From assembly GCF_002101705.1 (NCBI RefSeq), contig NZ_LQPC01000014.1, positions 1-64,000 of the forward strand: a DNA stretch of 64,000 nt, given 5' to 3'. The notes below the pieces were generated by a model. That model was given only the letters and a program-made list of their open reading frames with translations. It ran no database searches and had not been told where the DNA came from. Position numbers and translations under genes: made by a program. Below, in pieces: positions 39,195-50,044 of this stretch (positions are counted from its first letter, which is position 1; each line of letters opens with the position of its first letter). Origin of the DNA: Mycolicibacterium iranicum (GTDB lineage: Bacteria > Actinomycetota > Actinomycetes > Mycobacteriales > Mycobacteriaceae).

Positions 39195-39560
39195 GTGAAG
39201 AAAATGATCTTGATAGCAACGGCCACGGGTGTGGTTGTCGGAGGAGCCATCGCAGGGACGGGACCGGCGGGTGCCCACGCTGATGACGGCTTGATTCAGT
39301 ACAAGGAGCCCAACGCAATGTGGGTGATGCCGGACCTGAAAGACGAGATCCTGTTCCGGGCGGAGGCCGACGTCGAAGACGTGGTCGAACAGATGCCGCT
39401 GACGTTCAAGACTCAGGCGCCCAATCATGCGCCGGTGTACAACCTCGAGGACTGGGTTGTCTGCGGCGAATCGCCGAAAGCGGGCACTGCGCTCACACCG
39501 AAGACGAAGTCTGTGACCCTGCTGTTGGAGCGACCCGGTGCGGAGCACTGCGGCGCGTAA
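39195..39560 (+). CDS. secreted single-PASTA-like protein, copy A
   Basis: 121 residues from GTG 39195 (ATG 39204 is an alternative), with a signal peptide ending AGAHA-D. The mature domain starts MWVMPDLKDEILFRAEADVEDVV and ends WVVCGESPKAGTALTP, then a beta-strand VTLLLE. This is the order of a PASTA domain (P-D-L ... V-V-x-x-S-P-x-A-G ... V-x-L). Two Cys near the end (VVCGE, EHCGA) could pair. PASTA domains bind peptidoglycan fragments in PknB. A relative follows 82 bp downstream. Confidence 0.72.
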   Translation: MKKMILIATATGVVVGGAIAGTGPAGAHADDGLIQYKEPNAMWVMPDLKDEILFRAEADVEDVVEQMPLTFKTQAPNHAPVYNLEDWVVCGESPKAGTALTPKTKSVTLLLERPGAEHCGA

Positions 39561-39629
39561 ACCGCCAGCTCACCAGCCGCCGTGAGCAAATTGTTATCGA
39601 ACAACTGGCAGGAAAGAGGCAGCCCCTAT

Positions 39630-39642
39630 TAGGGTTTCCGGC
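39630..39642 (+). promoter_or_regulatory. leaderless promoter of PASTA-like copy B
   Basis: TAGGGT at 39630-39635, 7 nt, then ATG 39643: the spacing of a leaderless mycobacterial promoter. It suggests copy B has its own promoter rather than depending on copy A. Confidence 0.4.
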
Positions 39643-39999
39643 ATGGAGCTCAAGGGGTTGGCGAAGCAGGGGCGCGTCGTCGCCGTTGCAATGGCATCGT
39701 GCGGGATGGCGTTGGGCATGACCGCCCCGGTTGCGGCTGCGCAGGACGCCGAGACGTGGGAAATGCCGGCTCTGCGTAACGAAGTTCTTCAAAATGCGGT
39801 CGACAGCGTCATCGGCGCTGCCGGAGAAGACAACATTAAATGGAACATCTACGACCGCGACATGAATCAGGTCGTCTACAACTACACGAATTGGGTCGTG
39901 TGCGGTCAGTCTCCGTCCGCGGAATCGACCGTGAAGGTCAATCCTGCGAAGCCGCAGACGGTCACCCTTGCGCTGAGTCGCCGTTCGGCCGGCTGCTAA
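39643..39999 (+). CDS. secreted single-PASTA-like protein, copy B
   Basis: 118 residues with a signal peptide ending [28 protein letters not shown], then a region with IYDRD, then [19 protein letters not shown] and [12 protein letters not shown]. It shares with copy A the W-x-M-P-x-L start, the WVVCG(E/Q)SP motif and a C-terminal Cys. The middle ([17 protein letters not shown]) has diverged. Both are likely envelope proteins of one expanded family. The 3' end overlaps the convergent maf stop by 4 bp. Confidence 0.72.
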   Translation: MELKGLAKQGRVVAVAMASCGMALGMTAPVAAAQDAETWEMPALRNEVLQNAVDSVIGAAGEDNIKWNIYDRDMNQVVYNYTNWVVCGQSPSAESTVKVNPAKPQTVTLALSRRSAGC

Positions 40000-40634
40000 T
40001 CAGGCCCGGCCCAGAGATCGGAGATCGACAGGCCGGTGCGCCGCACCAGCCTGCGAATTAGCGGCAAGCTCAACCCGATGACGTTCGATGGGTCGCCCTC
40101 GATGCGCTCGATGAACCATCCGCCGAGTCCGTCCAACGTGAAGGCACCTGCGACGTTGATGGGCTCACCGCTGTCGACATAGCGGCTCACGTCGACGACC
40201 GATGGCTCTCCGAAATGCACCGTGGTACTGCCGGTGTCGCCCTCTGTGTGGGTTATGACGCCGGCAGTCAGCCTTAGCAGCGCATGTCCTGTCAGTAGAT
40301 GCCCGGTGGCGCCTGCCATCGATTCCCATTGCTGCAGAGCCACCTCCGCCGATCCAGGCTTTCCGCGCAGTGCGCCGTCGAGATACAGCATGGAGTCGCA
40401 GCCAATCACCAGACAGTCGGAGATCAGCTCGTCGGGCAGCGCGGCCGCGACGCTAAGGGCCTTGGCGTTGGCCAGCTTGGCCACTACCGACTCCGGAGGC
40501 AGGTCCGGATCCAGGGACGCGATGAGTGCGTCTTCGTCCACGTCGGAGACGATGACCACTGGTTCGATGCCGGCTTGGCGCAGGACGCGGAGTCGACCTT
40601 GGGATGCCGAGGCGAGAACGACTCGGGTGGTCAC
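39996..40634 (-). CDS. maf: Maf-like nucleotide pyrophosphatase
   Basis: 212 residues. N-terminal [19 protein letters not shown] is the Maf P-loop-like motif, and [15 protein letters not shown] holds the catalytic Asp region. Maf proteins hydrolyse non-canonical or excess NTPs (dTTP, UTP and modified forms). Position matches Rv3282, next to accE5-accD5. ATG 40634 overlaps the accE5 stop (40631-40633). Confidence 0.93.
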   Translation of the reverse strand: MTTRVVLASASQGRLRVLRQAGIEPVVIVSDVDEDALIASLDPDLPPESVVAKLANAKALSVAAALPDELISDCLVIGCDSMLYLDGALRGKPGSAEVALQQWESMAGATGHLLTGHALLRLTAGVITHTEGDTGSTTVHFGEPSVVDVSRYVDSGEPINVAGAFTLDGLGGWFIERIEGDPSNVIGLSLPLIRRLVRRTGLSISDLWAGPD

Positions 40635-40912
40635 TTCCGCATGTGCATGCGTTCAAGCAGGGTGACGCGCTGCCAGCTGGTGACGTCGTAGCGCAGTTTG
40701 TCGACGGGGTGGCCCCACATGTTGAGTTCCTGCGGGCCCGGGTCGCCGGCCGCGCCGCCGCCGGCGCCGGCGAGTACGGTCACCAGCGCGGCGAGCTCTT
40801 CGAGAGAGGGATCGCCTTTGACGATGTGGAAGTGCGGGTCGGCGGCGGGCGGGTCGTCGATGGTCATGTCCCGCGGGTCGGACACCTCGACGATGTCGGC
40901 GTCGTGATTCAA
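40631..40912 (-). CDS. accE5: acyl-CoA carboxylase epsilon subunit
   Basis: 93 residues from TTG 40912 (aaggag is 8 nt upstream). The small acidic N-terminal part and [24 protein letters not shown] are AccE features; this helix docks the epsilon subunit on AccD5. It matches Rv3281, and sits between accD5 and maf as there. The subunit stimulates the AccA3-AccD5 propionyl-CoA carboxylase. The TTG start is unusual; ATG at residue 16 would lose part of the N-terminus. Overlaps maf by 4 nt. Confidence 0.88.
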   Translation of the reverse strand: MNHDADIVEVSDPRDMTIDDPPAADPHFHIVKGDPSLEELAALVTVLAGAGGGAAGDPGPQELNMWGHPVDKLRYDVTSWQRVTLLERMHMRK

Positions 40913-40940
40913 AGCTGAAACTCCTTGTCTGAGAACACGA

Positions 40941-42590
<1,650 letters not shown>

Positions 42591-42595
42591 CTATG

Positions 42596-43648
42596 TCAAG
42601 CCGCTGCTGTTTGGCAAGCGGGTTGACGGTTTTGGTGGTCGGTGTGCAGATGTCCGAATACGACGCGGGCCAGGCGTCGTTTGAGGCAGCGTAGGGCTTC
42701 GGTGGTGGAGTCTCCTTCGGCGAGGCGGTGTCGATAGTAGGTCCGCCCGAGGCCATCGAGACGGATCTGGGTGACCGCGATGCGGTGCAGCGCGGCGTTA
42801 AGTTGGCGGTTGCCGGAGCGGGTCATGCGGACCCGTCCGCGAGTGTTGCCCGACCAGACCGGGATTGGTGCCACCCCGCTGTGGCGAGCGAAAGCGGCCT
42901 CGCTTTTGAACCGGGTGATTCCGGCGGTCTCGCCGACAATCTTGGCCGCGGTCAGTTCCCCGCAGCCGGGCATCGACAACAGTGCCGGGGCGGCTAGGCG
43001 TACGCGATCGCCGATACGTGCGGCGAGGGCGTTGATCTGTTCGGTGAGGCGGGTGATGTCGGCCAGCTCGTCACGGGCTAGTTCGGCGACCAGGCCAGGC
43101 TGGGTGGCCAACCATGCCCCGAGCAACTGACGATGCTTGGCACGGTCGAGGGAGCCGGCTTTGGGCGCGTGCGCGGGGTCGAGCTCATGAACTCGCCACA
43201 GTAGACGATTGATCGTCGAAGTGCGCTGTCCGACAAGGTCTTCACGGCGATCCACCAGCAGCTTCAACTCCCGGGAGACCTCGTCGTGGGAGGCGACCGA
43301 AAGGTCGGGTTCGCGCAGGACCGCCCGCGCCACGGCCAACGCATCGATGGGATCAGACTTGCCCCGGGTGCGTGCGCAGGCTCGGGTCTGGGCCATCAAC
43401 TTAGGCGGGACTCGTACCACCTGTTGCCCGCAGGTGAGCAGGTCGCGCTGTAGCCGGGCCGACAGGTGACGGCAGTCCTCGATGCCCCACCGCACGTCGC
43501 TGCCGAACTGGGTGCGCACCCACACCACTGCGTCATGGTGTCCTGCCGTGGTGGCCGGCACGACCTTCTCGCCGAGCTTGCGTCCGACTTCGTCGACGGC
43601 AACGAAGGTGTAAGTGCGCTTGTGCACGTCGGCTCCAACAACAACCAT
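42596..43648 (-). CDS. IS110-family transposase (DEDD recombinase)
   Basis: 350 residues from ATG 43648, preceded by ggagg. The N-terminal RuvC-like domain includes VVVGADVHKRTY (first Asp), WGIEDC (Glu) and SDPIDALAVARA (two Asp). The C-terminal part has SMPGCGELTAAKIVGE, an HhH motif, and RSGNRQLNAALHRIAV, holding the catalytic serine region. All catalytic residues appear present and the frame is intact. In this family a bridge RNA from the noncoding end directs target choice. It reads in the same direction as accD5 and ends 14 bp before its ATG. Confidence 0.93.
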   Translation of the reverse strand: MVVVGADVHKRTYTFVAVDEVGRKLGEKVVPATTAGHHDAVVWVRTQFGSDVRWGIEDCRHLSARLQRDLLTCGQQVVRVPPKLMAQTRACARTRGKSDPIDALAVARAVLREPDLSVASHDEVSRELKLLVDRREDLVGQRTSTINRLLWRVHELDPAHAPKAGSLDRAKHRQLLGAWLATQPGLVAELARDELADITRLTEQINALAARIGDRVRLAAPALLSMPGCGELTAAKIVGETAGITRFKSEAAFARHSGVAPIPVWSGNTRGRVRMTRSGNRQLNAALHRIAVTQIRLDGLGRTYYRHRLAEGDSTTEALRCLKRRLARVVFGHLHTDHQNRQPACQTAAA

Positions 43649-43925
43649 GGTGGTTGCCTCCTTCACTGTGAGGTGACGGTTGGGCCGGTCGGCGGACACA
43701 TCTCAGTGGGGGCGATGCCACGCTCCTATCAAGTCACGCCGGCCGGTCCTTCACACCTGGTGCCGACAAAACCCATGGTTGCCAACCCGGAGGCGGCGCC
43801 GATGCTATGAGCCAGACACCAGATGTAAAGGATCCCAACCACCGCAAGAAGCGGTGACCTCACCCTGACACTGACCCCTGATGCTAACGGCGCGCTGCAG
43901 GAGTGTCGCGAGTGGGTCTTATTAG
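43649..43925 (-). ncRNA. candidate IS110 bridge RNA region
   Basis: Noncoding DNA upstream of the IS110 transposase, where the left-end bridge RNA is encoded in IS621 and relatives. Inverted segments such as ggtgccg (43759-43765) with cggcgcc (43794-43800) suggest structure. The exact RNA was not folded and its target- and donor-binding loops are not assigned. Confidence 0.4.
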
Positions 43926-43928
43926 TCC

Positions 43929-44339
43929 CTTAGAGTTTCTGGACGGATGGCTGGCGTTGCGTGTCACGACTTCGCGGATAGTCGCGCGGCCCACCCGCCT
44001 TACAGCTCATCGGCGGCAATGAGCTGGCTCTGGCGTTGCTAGATCAGCACCGCCCGTTCTTGAAACTGATAAGTCCATCCGCTGGGGCGAAGGATCCGCG
44101 CTGCAAACAAATAAAACGGGTTCTAGCGATTAATGACATCTATGTGCGTCGGCCGTTACGGCGGCATGTCGAAGCGCTTCCGCAGAGTTGCTCGAGAGGC
44201 CGCGATGCAGGTCAGGGGCATTTTTCAAGATTGCGGCGAGAATCCGGGCAGTTCTTTCATTCCGGTTGACAGGGGGGGCGGTGTCTGGGATGCTTCCAGC
44301 AACACACAAGGGACTCGAACCTTTTGGGGGGAATAAATA
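43929..44339. other. island-side flank of the IS110 element
   Basis: 411 bp with no convincing gene. cagctcat (44003-44010) and atgagctg (44019-44026) form an 8-bp stem, possibly an old terminator. TTGACA at 44266-44271 with GATGCT 17 nt later (44289-44294) is a candidate promoter for the gene at 44340. In M. tuberculosis birA lies next to accD5 at this side; it is absent here. Confidence 0.45.
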
Positions 44340-44765
44340 ATGAATGCCATCGCAACCAAGTTTCAGGTGACGGCCGCAGCTGCGGCGGTCGCCGCGGGGA
44401 CTGCCTTGGTTCCGGTCGCTGCGAACGCTGCTCCCGCCGTGCAGCTTCCGGCCGCACCGGTTCAGGTCATGGGGGATATCGCAGCGCAGCCGCAGGGATT
44501 GGTCGGCGTGTTCGTTGTGCAATTCACGGGCATCGTCACGAGGACGTCGACTTACTTCACGCGCCTCACAATTTTGAACTACGAATCGCTGCTGGAGGCC
44601 AATCCGGACTCAATCTTCGCTCCGTTCTGGGAGGCAAGGATCGAGCGCCTCAACGAGCGGCTAGCCACCTACGGTGAGGTGGAGATATCCGCATGCTTCG
44701 GCGGCACTTCGTACTCGATCGTCGCCGGATCCTACGGTGGCGTGACGCGGGGCGCGTGCGTCTAA
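44340..44765 (+). CDS. secreted protein of unknown family
   Basis: 141 residues with a signal peptide (MNAIATKFQVTAAAAAVAAG, cleavage near ANA-A). The mature part VFVVQFTGIVTRTSTYFTRLTILNYESLLEANPDSIFAPFWEARIERLNERLATYG is amphipathic; two Cys near the end (SACFGG, RGACV) could pair. I do not recognise it. ggggggaa lies before ATG 44340. A strong hairpin terminator follows, so it is a single-gene unit at the edge of the polysaccharide island. Confidence 0.65.
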   Translation: MNAIATKFQVTAAAAAVAAGTALVPVAANAAPAVQLPAAPVQVMGDIAAQPQGLVGVFVVQFTGIVTRTSTYFTRLTILNYESLLEANPDSIFAPFWEARIERLNERLATYGEVEISACFGGTSYSIVAGSYGGVTRGACV

Positions 44766-44801
44766 CCTCGTCGGGACACTCCCTATAAATGCTAAGTATG
44801 G

Positions 44802-44834
44802 AAGCCTGCACGTCGTCCGGCGTGCAGGCTTTAA
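44802..44834 (+). terminator. intrinsic-type terminator
   Basis: aagcctgcacg (44802-44812), 8-nt loop, cgtgcaggctt (44821-44831): an 11-bp perfect stem followed by ttaatc. Located 37 bp after the secreted-protein gene. Confidence 0.75.
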
Positions 44835-44854
44835 TCGTTCACAGGAATTGCTGA

Positions 44855-46693
44855 GTGCGGTTTTTTTCACGACGCCAATCTGATCAGAATGCAAACGCCG
44901 ATGACGGTGACGACTCTGAAACGAAGCACGACGAAAGCCCAGGACGGCGTGGCCTCCTCCTTGCCTCTGCGCTGTTAGCGTTCGTTATCGTCGGGCTGGC
45001 GTGCTGGGCAGCCATTGGGGCTGTTCAGGCGAAGTCCAATCTTGAGCAGGCCCGTAGTAGCGCTCAAACGGCCAAAGATGCACTGCTGGAAGGTGATACG
45101 GCAAGCGCCTCGAAGGCTGCTGACGAAGCTCTGTCCAGCGCCCAGTCCGCACGTGACGCCACTCATTCTCTCGCGTGGAACATCGTCTCCGCGGTGCCCT
45201 GGCTCGGTAGTCCGCTGAAGACTGGCCAGCAGGTCACGGACGTTGTCCTAAGGCTCGCCTCGGATGTGTTGAGGCCTGCGGCTGATGTTGGGCTGACGAT
45301 CGCGCCGGATCGGCTGTATCGCGATGGGCGGGTGGACGTCGAGCTCCTCCGCAGCCAAGAACCCGATTTGCGTGAACTGGCTACGAGCGCGACGCGGCTC
45401 AACGCCGAGGCGGCAGCGATTACGGACCCTCGTTACCTGTCGCTGATGAGCGATGCACGGTCAGAACTCCAAAGCCAGATCTCTGAAGTTTCGTCGCTGA
45501 TCGAGAACGTTGCGTTGGCTGCGCAACTGGCTCCGTCGATGATGGGTGTCGACGGCCCGCGGACCTATTTCATGGGCTTTCAAACAAACGCCGAAGTCCG
45601 AGGTACCGGTGGGTTGCTCGGTGGCTATGGCATCCTCAGGTTCGATAACGGCGTGCCGACGGTCGACACGCTGGCTCCGAACACCGATCTCACCGGTGCG
45701 GTTGCACCCGTCGACCTGGGAGCCGAATATGACCAGCAGTACGGCTTTCAGAATCCCTTTTTCGATTTTCGCAACAGCAATATCAGTCCGCATTTCCCCT
45801 ACGCCGCCCAGATTTGGCAAGGAATGTGGCTCGAACGGACTGGTATGAACGTTGACGGCGTGATCGCCATCGATCCCGTCGCGCTGAGCTATATTCTCGG
45901 GGCCGTCGGCTCGGTAACTATGCCTGACGGTGAAGTTGTCACGAAAGACAATGTTGTCGAACTGACCGAATCGACGGCTTACATACGATTCCCGACCGAT
46001 CAGGTTGCACGGAAGCAGTACTTGCAGGACATCGCAAACTCGGTCGTCAAGAAAATGACGGGACGGGTCGATTCCCCGCGGCGACTCCTGGACGCGCTAG
46101 GCAAGGCGGTCAGCGAACGCCGTATCGCGGTCTGGAGTGCCGAGCCGGAAGTGCAGACACTCCTAGAGCAAACAGCACTGGCGCACGTACTGCCTGACGA
46201 CGAGGCGCCGTACGCGGCAGTGGTCCTGAATAACCTCGGTGGCAATAAGCTTGACTACTATTTAAGAACCCAGATCGAGTACGCGGCGGACGAATGTCGA
46301 GGTCCGACTCGCGCGTCGACGGTCACAGTGAAGCTGACGAATGCGGTACCCGATGAGCCATTGCCTGAATACGTCGCAGGCGCTTCGGGTTTGTCCCCTG
46401 AGCTGGGTCTAACGCTCCCGGACGGATCGAGTGTTACGTCGGTGCGGCTCTTTGCAACCACTGGATCAGAATTGTCCGGCGTGATCCTTAATGGAGAACG
46501 CGTGCCAGCGATCCATTACAGCGAACGAGGCCATCCGGTGTTCGAGGTGCAGGTCATCATGACGGCCGGGCAGACGGCGGACATTACTTTTCAGCTGTCG
46601 GAGCCAAGCGTGGCGGGTAGGCCGCAAGCGCCCGCTCAGCCTCTTATCGACACAGTTGTGCCTGAGGTCTTGGTGCCCGAGTGTATTCGCTAG
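44855..46693 (+). CDS. DUF4012 membrane-anchored protein of the polysaccharide locus
   Basis: 612 residues, GTG start at 44855. A cytoplasmic acidic N-terminus (about 30 residues) precedes one membrane helix GLLLASALLAFVIVGLACWAAIG (33-55). An Ala/Ser/Gln-rich helical region (60-110, likely coiled coil) follows, then the DUF4012 domain with FMGFQTNAEVRGTGGLLGGYGILRF and NVDGVIAIDPVALSYILGAVG. Most of the chain is outside the membrane. DUF4012 proteins are frequent in actinobacterial exopolysaccharide clusters; role unknown. GC content is below that of the backbone. Confidence 0.85.
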   Translation: MRFFSRRQSDQNANADDGDDSETKHDESPGRRGLLLASALLAFVIVGLACWAAIGAVQAKSNLEQARSSAQTAKDALLEGDTASASKAADEALSSAQSARDATHSLAWNIVSAVPWLGSPLKTGQQVTDVVLRLASDVLRPAADVGLTIAPDRLYRDGRVDVELLRSQEPDLRELATSATRLNAEAAAITDPRYLSLMSDARSELQSQISEVSSLIENVALAAQLAPSMMGVDGPRTYFMGFQTNAEVRGTGGLLGGYGILRFDNGVPTVDTLAPNTDLTGAVAPVDLGAEYDQQYGFQNPFFDFRNSNISPHFPYAAQIWQGMWLERTGMNVDGVIAIDPVALSYILGAVGSVTMPDGEVVTKDNVVELTESTAYIRFPTDQVARKQYLQDIANSVVKKMTGRVDSPRRLLDALGKAVSERRIAVWSAEPEVQTLLEQTALAHVLPDDEAPYAAVVLNNLGGNKLDYYLRTQIEYAADECRGPTRASTVTVKLTNAVPDEPLPEYVAGASGLSPELGLTLPDGSSVTSVRLFATTGSELSGVILNGERVPAIHYSERGHPVFEVQVIMTAGQTADITFQLSEPSVAGRPQAPAQPLIDTVVPEVLVPECIR

Positions 46694-47237
46694 TGCCACA
46701 AGTGCCCTTTCAAGCCGCCTCGCACAGAATCGTGGCAACTGCCACTAGCTTCGTGTGCGGGCGGTTGGTGGATGTGGTTGATAATCGCCAATCTTTTTCC
46801 GCCACGCCTCGGAGGCACTGGTTTCATACTCGCCCGCCCGGGTGGTCAGAATCGGGACTCTGTTCTGAGAAGCGGCGCTGCGGACGCCTAACGGAGCAGA
46901 CGATTCCCGGCCAACGCCTGGTCCGCCATCGCTCAGTCGAACGAAAGCGGACGTCAGGACTTCTGCGTGTTGGCGAGGTGATCAACGTCAGGTACGGGCG
47001 ATTGCTCCACTCGGCGCGGCTGGGGCTACGTGAGAGCGACCCCGTCCGGACCGATTTCAATGGGCGACCTCGCTCCCATGAGCCCGCTGCTAGTCGAGCC
47101 ACTACGCAAGCGTTCGAGTCCAGTGGTTCAGCGAATAGACGGCAATTGGTGCAGAATCATCGTTGCGCTTTTGGCTGCACTTTCAGTGTTGGATTCATTG
47201 CAGTTCCCGGGGTTTCAGTATCGGAGGGGTGGTTTAG
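46694..47237. other. 544-bp gap, no recognisable gene
   Basis: Both strands are open in places but none of the frames shows domain features or a ribosome site. ggagggg at 47223-47229 is the ribosome site of the next gene. Possibly a decayed gene or long leader. Confidence 0.45.
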
Positions 47238-48746
47238 TTGAATCTCCAGGATTTCATAAAGGTATTTCGCGCGCGGTGGCTGACCATATGTGTCACGGTA
47301 GTTATCGCAGTCTTCGCCGCGGTGGTGGTCTCTTTGCTGACGACGCCTCTCTACCAGGCCAAATCGAGGCTCTTTGTTTCAACGACTACGGGTTCGTCCG
47401 TCGCGGAGGTGTACCAGGGGAATCGCTTTTCACAGGAAAGGGTCGCGTCCTATGTGCAACTTCTTATGGGTGAAACCCTTGCTCAACGCACAATCGATAA
47501 GCTCGGCCTAGATATAAGCGCGGGACAACTCCAAGAAAAGGTCACCGCGAGTGCAAAGCTCAACACCGTGCTAATTGAGGTTCGCGTGCTTGACGCTTCT
47601 GCAGTACGAGCGCGGGATATTGCAAATACATTATCAGACGAGTTCGTCGCAATGGTCGCAGAGCTGGAAATGCCGGCGGGTGGCGTCAGACCTGAAGCTC
47701 GGGTCGTGGTCGAACAACGAGCTTCAGTTCCGCAATCGCCAGTTGTCCCCGAAACTGGACGCAACGTTCTCATTGGTCTTGCGCTGGGGGTGCTGTTGGG
47801 TATCGGCCTGGCGGTATTGCGAGAAATGCTTGACAATACTATTAAAAGCCGTGAAGACTTTGAACGACTAACTGGCTCCGGCCTAGTCGGCAGTGTACCT
47901 CTGGATAAGGAACGTCGGAAGCAGACTGCGATTTCCTTTGATTCAGATAATTCCGCAATCGCCGAAGCTTTTCGGAAGATTCGCACTAATTTGCAATTCC
48001 TTGCAGTGGATAACCCCCCGCGTGTTCTTGTTGTCACGAGTTCACTGCCCAGCGAAGGAAAGTCTACGACTGCGGTAAATATCGCTTTAGCACTCGCGGA
48101 AGCCGAGCACAATGTTGTACTCGTCGACGGGGACATGCGTCGGCCAACATTGGCGAAGAATCTCGACCTGGTCGGTGCTGTTGGTTTTAGTTCGGTGCTT
48201 AGTGGTGCGGCAACTTTGCCCGAGGCCTTACAGAAGACGAGATTTCCGGGTCTTACCGTGCTGACCTCGGGCGCAATCCCTCCCAATCCTAGTGAGCTGC
48301 TGGGGTCGCAGTCGGCGCGGAAACTCCTCGGTGAACTCCGCGCAGAGTTTGACTACGTGGTTGTCGATTCGACGCCTTTGCTGGCCGTGACGGACGCCGC
48401 AATCTTGGCGGCCGGTTCAGATGGCGTCTTAATCATGTGCCGATTCGGTCAGACAAAGCGCGACCAACTTGTCCATGCTGTTGGCACTCTTGAGAGTGTC
48501 GGGGCGCCGCTGTTAGGTGCGGTATTTACGATGGTGCCTACTCGTGGCAATGCCGGTTATACCTATAAGTACGCCTATTACGGGTCCGACAGTGCTAAAC
48601 ACACTGATACGCACACGCCGTCCCGGCCATCGCGTTCATCAGGTGACACCAGAATTAGTTCCAGAGTTGAGCAGGATGATGCGAATCTACAGGAACCTCC
48701 GTCAGAGATAGCACAAGCTTCGGGAAAGACAAGGCGACTGGACTAG
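47238..48746 (+). CDS. chain-length regulator fused to bacterial tyrosine kinase (Wzc/CapAB-like)
   Basis: 502 residues from TTG 47238. A Wzz domain with two membrane helices (about 14-36 and 176-194) surrounds an extracellular part. The cytoplasmic BY-kinase follows: EAFRKIRTNLQF (243-254), Walker A SSLPSEGKSTT (268-278), Walker A' VLVDGDMRRP (294-303), Walker B FDYVVVDSTP (371-380). The tail after GNAG carries a tyrosine cluster, five Tyr between 441 and 448, the autophosphorylation site. It sets polysaccharide chain length and export. No Wzb-type phosphatase gene is seen nearby. Confidence 0.92.
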   Translation: MNLQDFIKVFRARWLTICVTVVIAVFAAVVVSLLTTPLYQAKSRLFVSTTTGSSVAEVYQGNRFSQERVASYVQLLMGETLAQRTIDKLGLDISAGQLQEKVTASAKLNTVLIEVRVLDASAVRARDIANTLSDEFVAMVAELEMPAGGVRPEARVVVEQRASVPQSPVVPETGRNVLIGLALGVLLGIGLAVLREMLDNTIKSREDFERLTGSGLVGSVPLDKERRKQTAISFDSDNSAIAEAFRKIRTNLQFLAVDNPPRVLVVTSSLPSEGKSTTAVNIALALAEAEHNVVLVDGDMRRPTLAKNLDLVGAVGFSSVLSGAATLPEALQKTRFPGLTVLTSGAIPPNPSELLGSQSARKLLGELRAEFDYVVVDSTPLLAVTDAAILAAGSDGVLIMCRFGQTKRDQLVHAVGTLESVGAPLLGAVFTMVPTRGNAGYTYKYAYYGSDSAKHTDTHTPSRPSRSSGDTRISSRVEQDDANLQEPPSEIAQASGKTRRLD

Positions 48747-49141
48747 TGGGGAGTAGCTCGCGACGCCTGGCTGTTGCTTTGATCTAGAATCGGGACAATC
48801 TGGGGCCGCCTCGTGTTGTTCTCACTCGGTAACCGCAATCACGGCGGGATGTGGCCATCTTTAGACCGCGTTCAAATCCGCTCGAAAAAATGGGCACCGA
48901 AGGGCCATATCGCCTGCCTGCGCCTAGTCAGATTAATTGCGCGACCATCGATCGTCGGTCGAGCAAATCCGCCATTTGCGCAGTCATCCCCAGGCGTAAA
49001 CGTTGTGGCGCTCGGAGATCAATTAACGCCGAATGTATGTCGGCAACCACAGCGCGAGACTGAATCAGTAGGGAAGAAGCTAAACTGATTCTTGTGGTGA
49101 CTTGGACTATGCCCGAAGGTAGCCGACCGCGCGATATCCAG
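48747..49141. other. 395-bp gap, no recognisable gene
   Basis: No frame with domain features. AT-rich relative to the backbone. It lies between the kinase gene (+) and the convergent glycosyltransferase (-). Confidence 0.4.
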
Positions 49142-50044
49142 CTACGGCGATCGACTGTATTCATGAATTTCATAACCAATAGCGCTCGCGAAGACGCCCA
49201 CCGACTTAAAAACACGCTCGACCGGCTTGGCGCGGGGGCCTCTTCCGACAAGGATATCAATTAGGAACTGAATTGCGCCGACAATTAGTACGCCGAACCG
49301 ATATGTCATGAGCCGGCCCATTGATTCTCCATGTTTGCGGTGTGATCGGAAAATTGCCATACCGTTCCGAGTGTACCTTCGTCGAAGCCATCTCCAAGAT
49401 AAACGTGACGGCGAAACATCTTCATAAACAGTCGCTTCTGCGCAATAGAGTATCTCCGCACCAGATTTATGGAGGCCCCAAAAAAGATCAAAATCTGAAC
49501 CGCCCGATGTGGAAAACGCCTTGTCGAAGCGAGGACACCCTGCGAGCTGCCACGCTCTCCGCGTCAACAGAACGTTATTCGTTGCAGCGGAGGCGAGTTG
49601 CGTGCCCGAAGCTTGTATCGGTCGCTGGAAAAACTGGCCATTGCTAATCCAGTGCGGAACGTCCTTATGCAGAATCGTTACAACGGATCCCTGTACAACC
49701 TCAGCGCCTGTGCGCTCTGCATAGCTGGTAATCATCCGGTACCAATCGGGATCCACCCATTCATCGTCATCGACAAATATAACCGCGGAGTAATCACTAT
49801 TGAAGGAGTCCAAGGCTCGATTTCGGGCGCTGGCGATCCCAGGATCGGGCTCGACTTCGTAGTGAGGGAGTAGGGGGTGTTCAGTCGCGATGCTTCTAGC
49901 GCTAGCCGCGGCGTCATTATCGATGACGATTACGTCGGCGTTTTGTCGGTCAACCGACAGTGCAAGGCTGTCTAACAATCGTTTGAGGCCGTCCGGTCGT
50001 CGGTACGTGGCCACCGCAACAAGGTACTTCGGTTGGCAGGTCAT
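49142..50044 (-). CDS. family 2 glycosyltransferase
   Basis: 300 residues, GT-A fold. The N-terminal VAVATYRRPDGLKRLLDSL and VIVIDNDA bind the nucleotide-sugar; VIFVDDDEWVDP (89-98) has the metal-binding DxD. A later SDFDLFWGLHKSGAEILYCAEATVYEDV is typical of GT2 acceptor side. A C-terminal hydrophobic stretch (GVLIVGAIQFLIDILVG) may anchor it to the membrane. It should add a sugar to the polysaccharide repeat unit. It reads opposite to most neighbours. Confidence 0.9.
   Translation of the reverse strand: MTCQPKYLVAVATYRRPDGLKRLLDSLALSVDRQNADVIVIDNDAAASARSIATEHPLLPHYEVEPDPGIASARNRALDSFNSDYSAVIFVDDDEWVDPDWYRMITSYAERTGAEVVQGSVVTILHKDVPHWISNGQFFQRPIQASGTQLASAATNNVLLTRRAWQLAGCPRFDKAFSTSGGSDFDLFWGLHKSGAEILYCAEATVYEDVSPSRLSWRWLRRRYTRNGMAIFRSHRKHGESMGRLMTYRFGVLIVGAIQFLIDILVGRGPRAKPVERVFKSVGVFASAIGYEIHEYSRSP

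Noticed and set aside
46681-47241. 186-residue frame between DUF4012 and the kinase
   Set aside because: No ribosome site or domain features, and it runs over the kinase start region.
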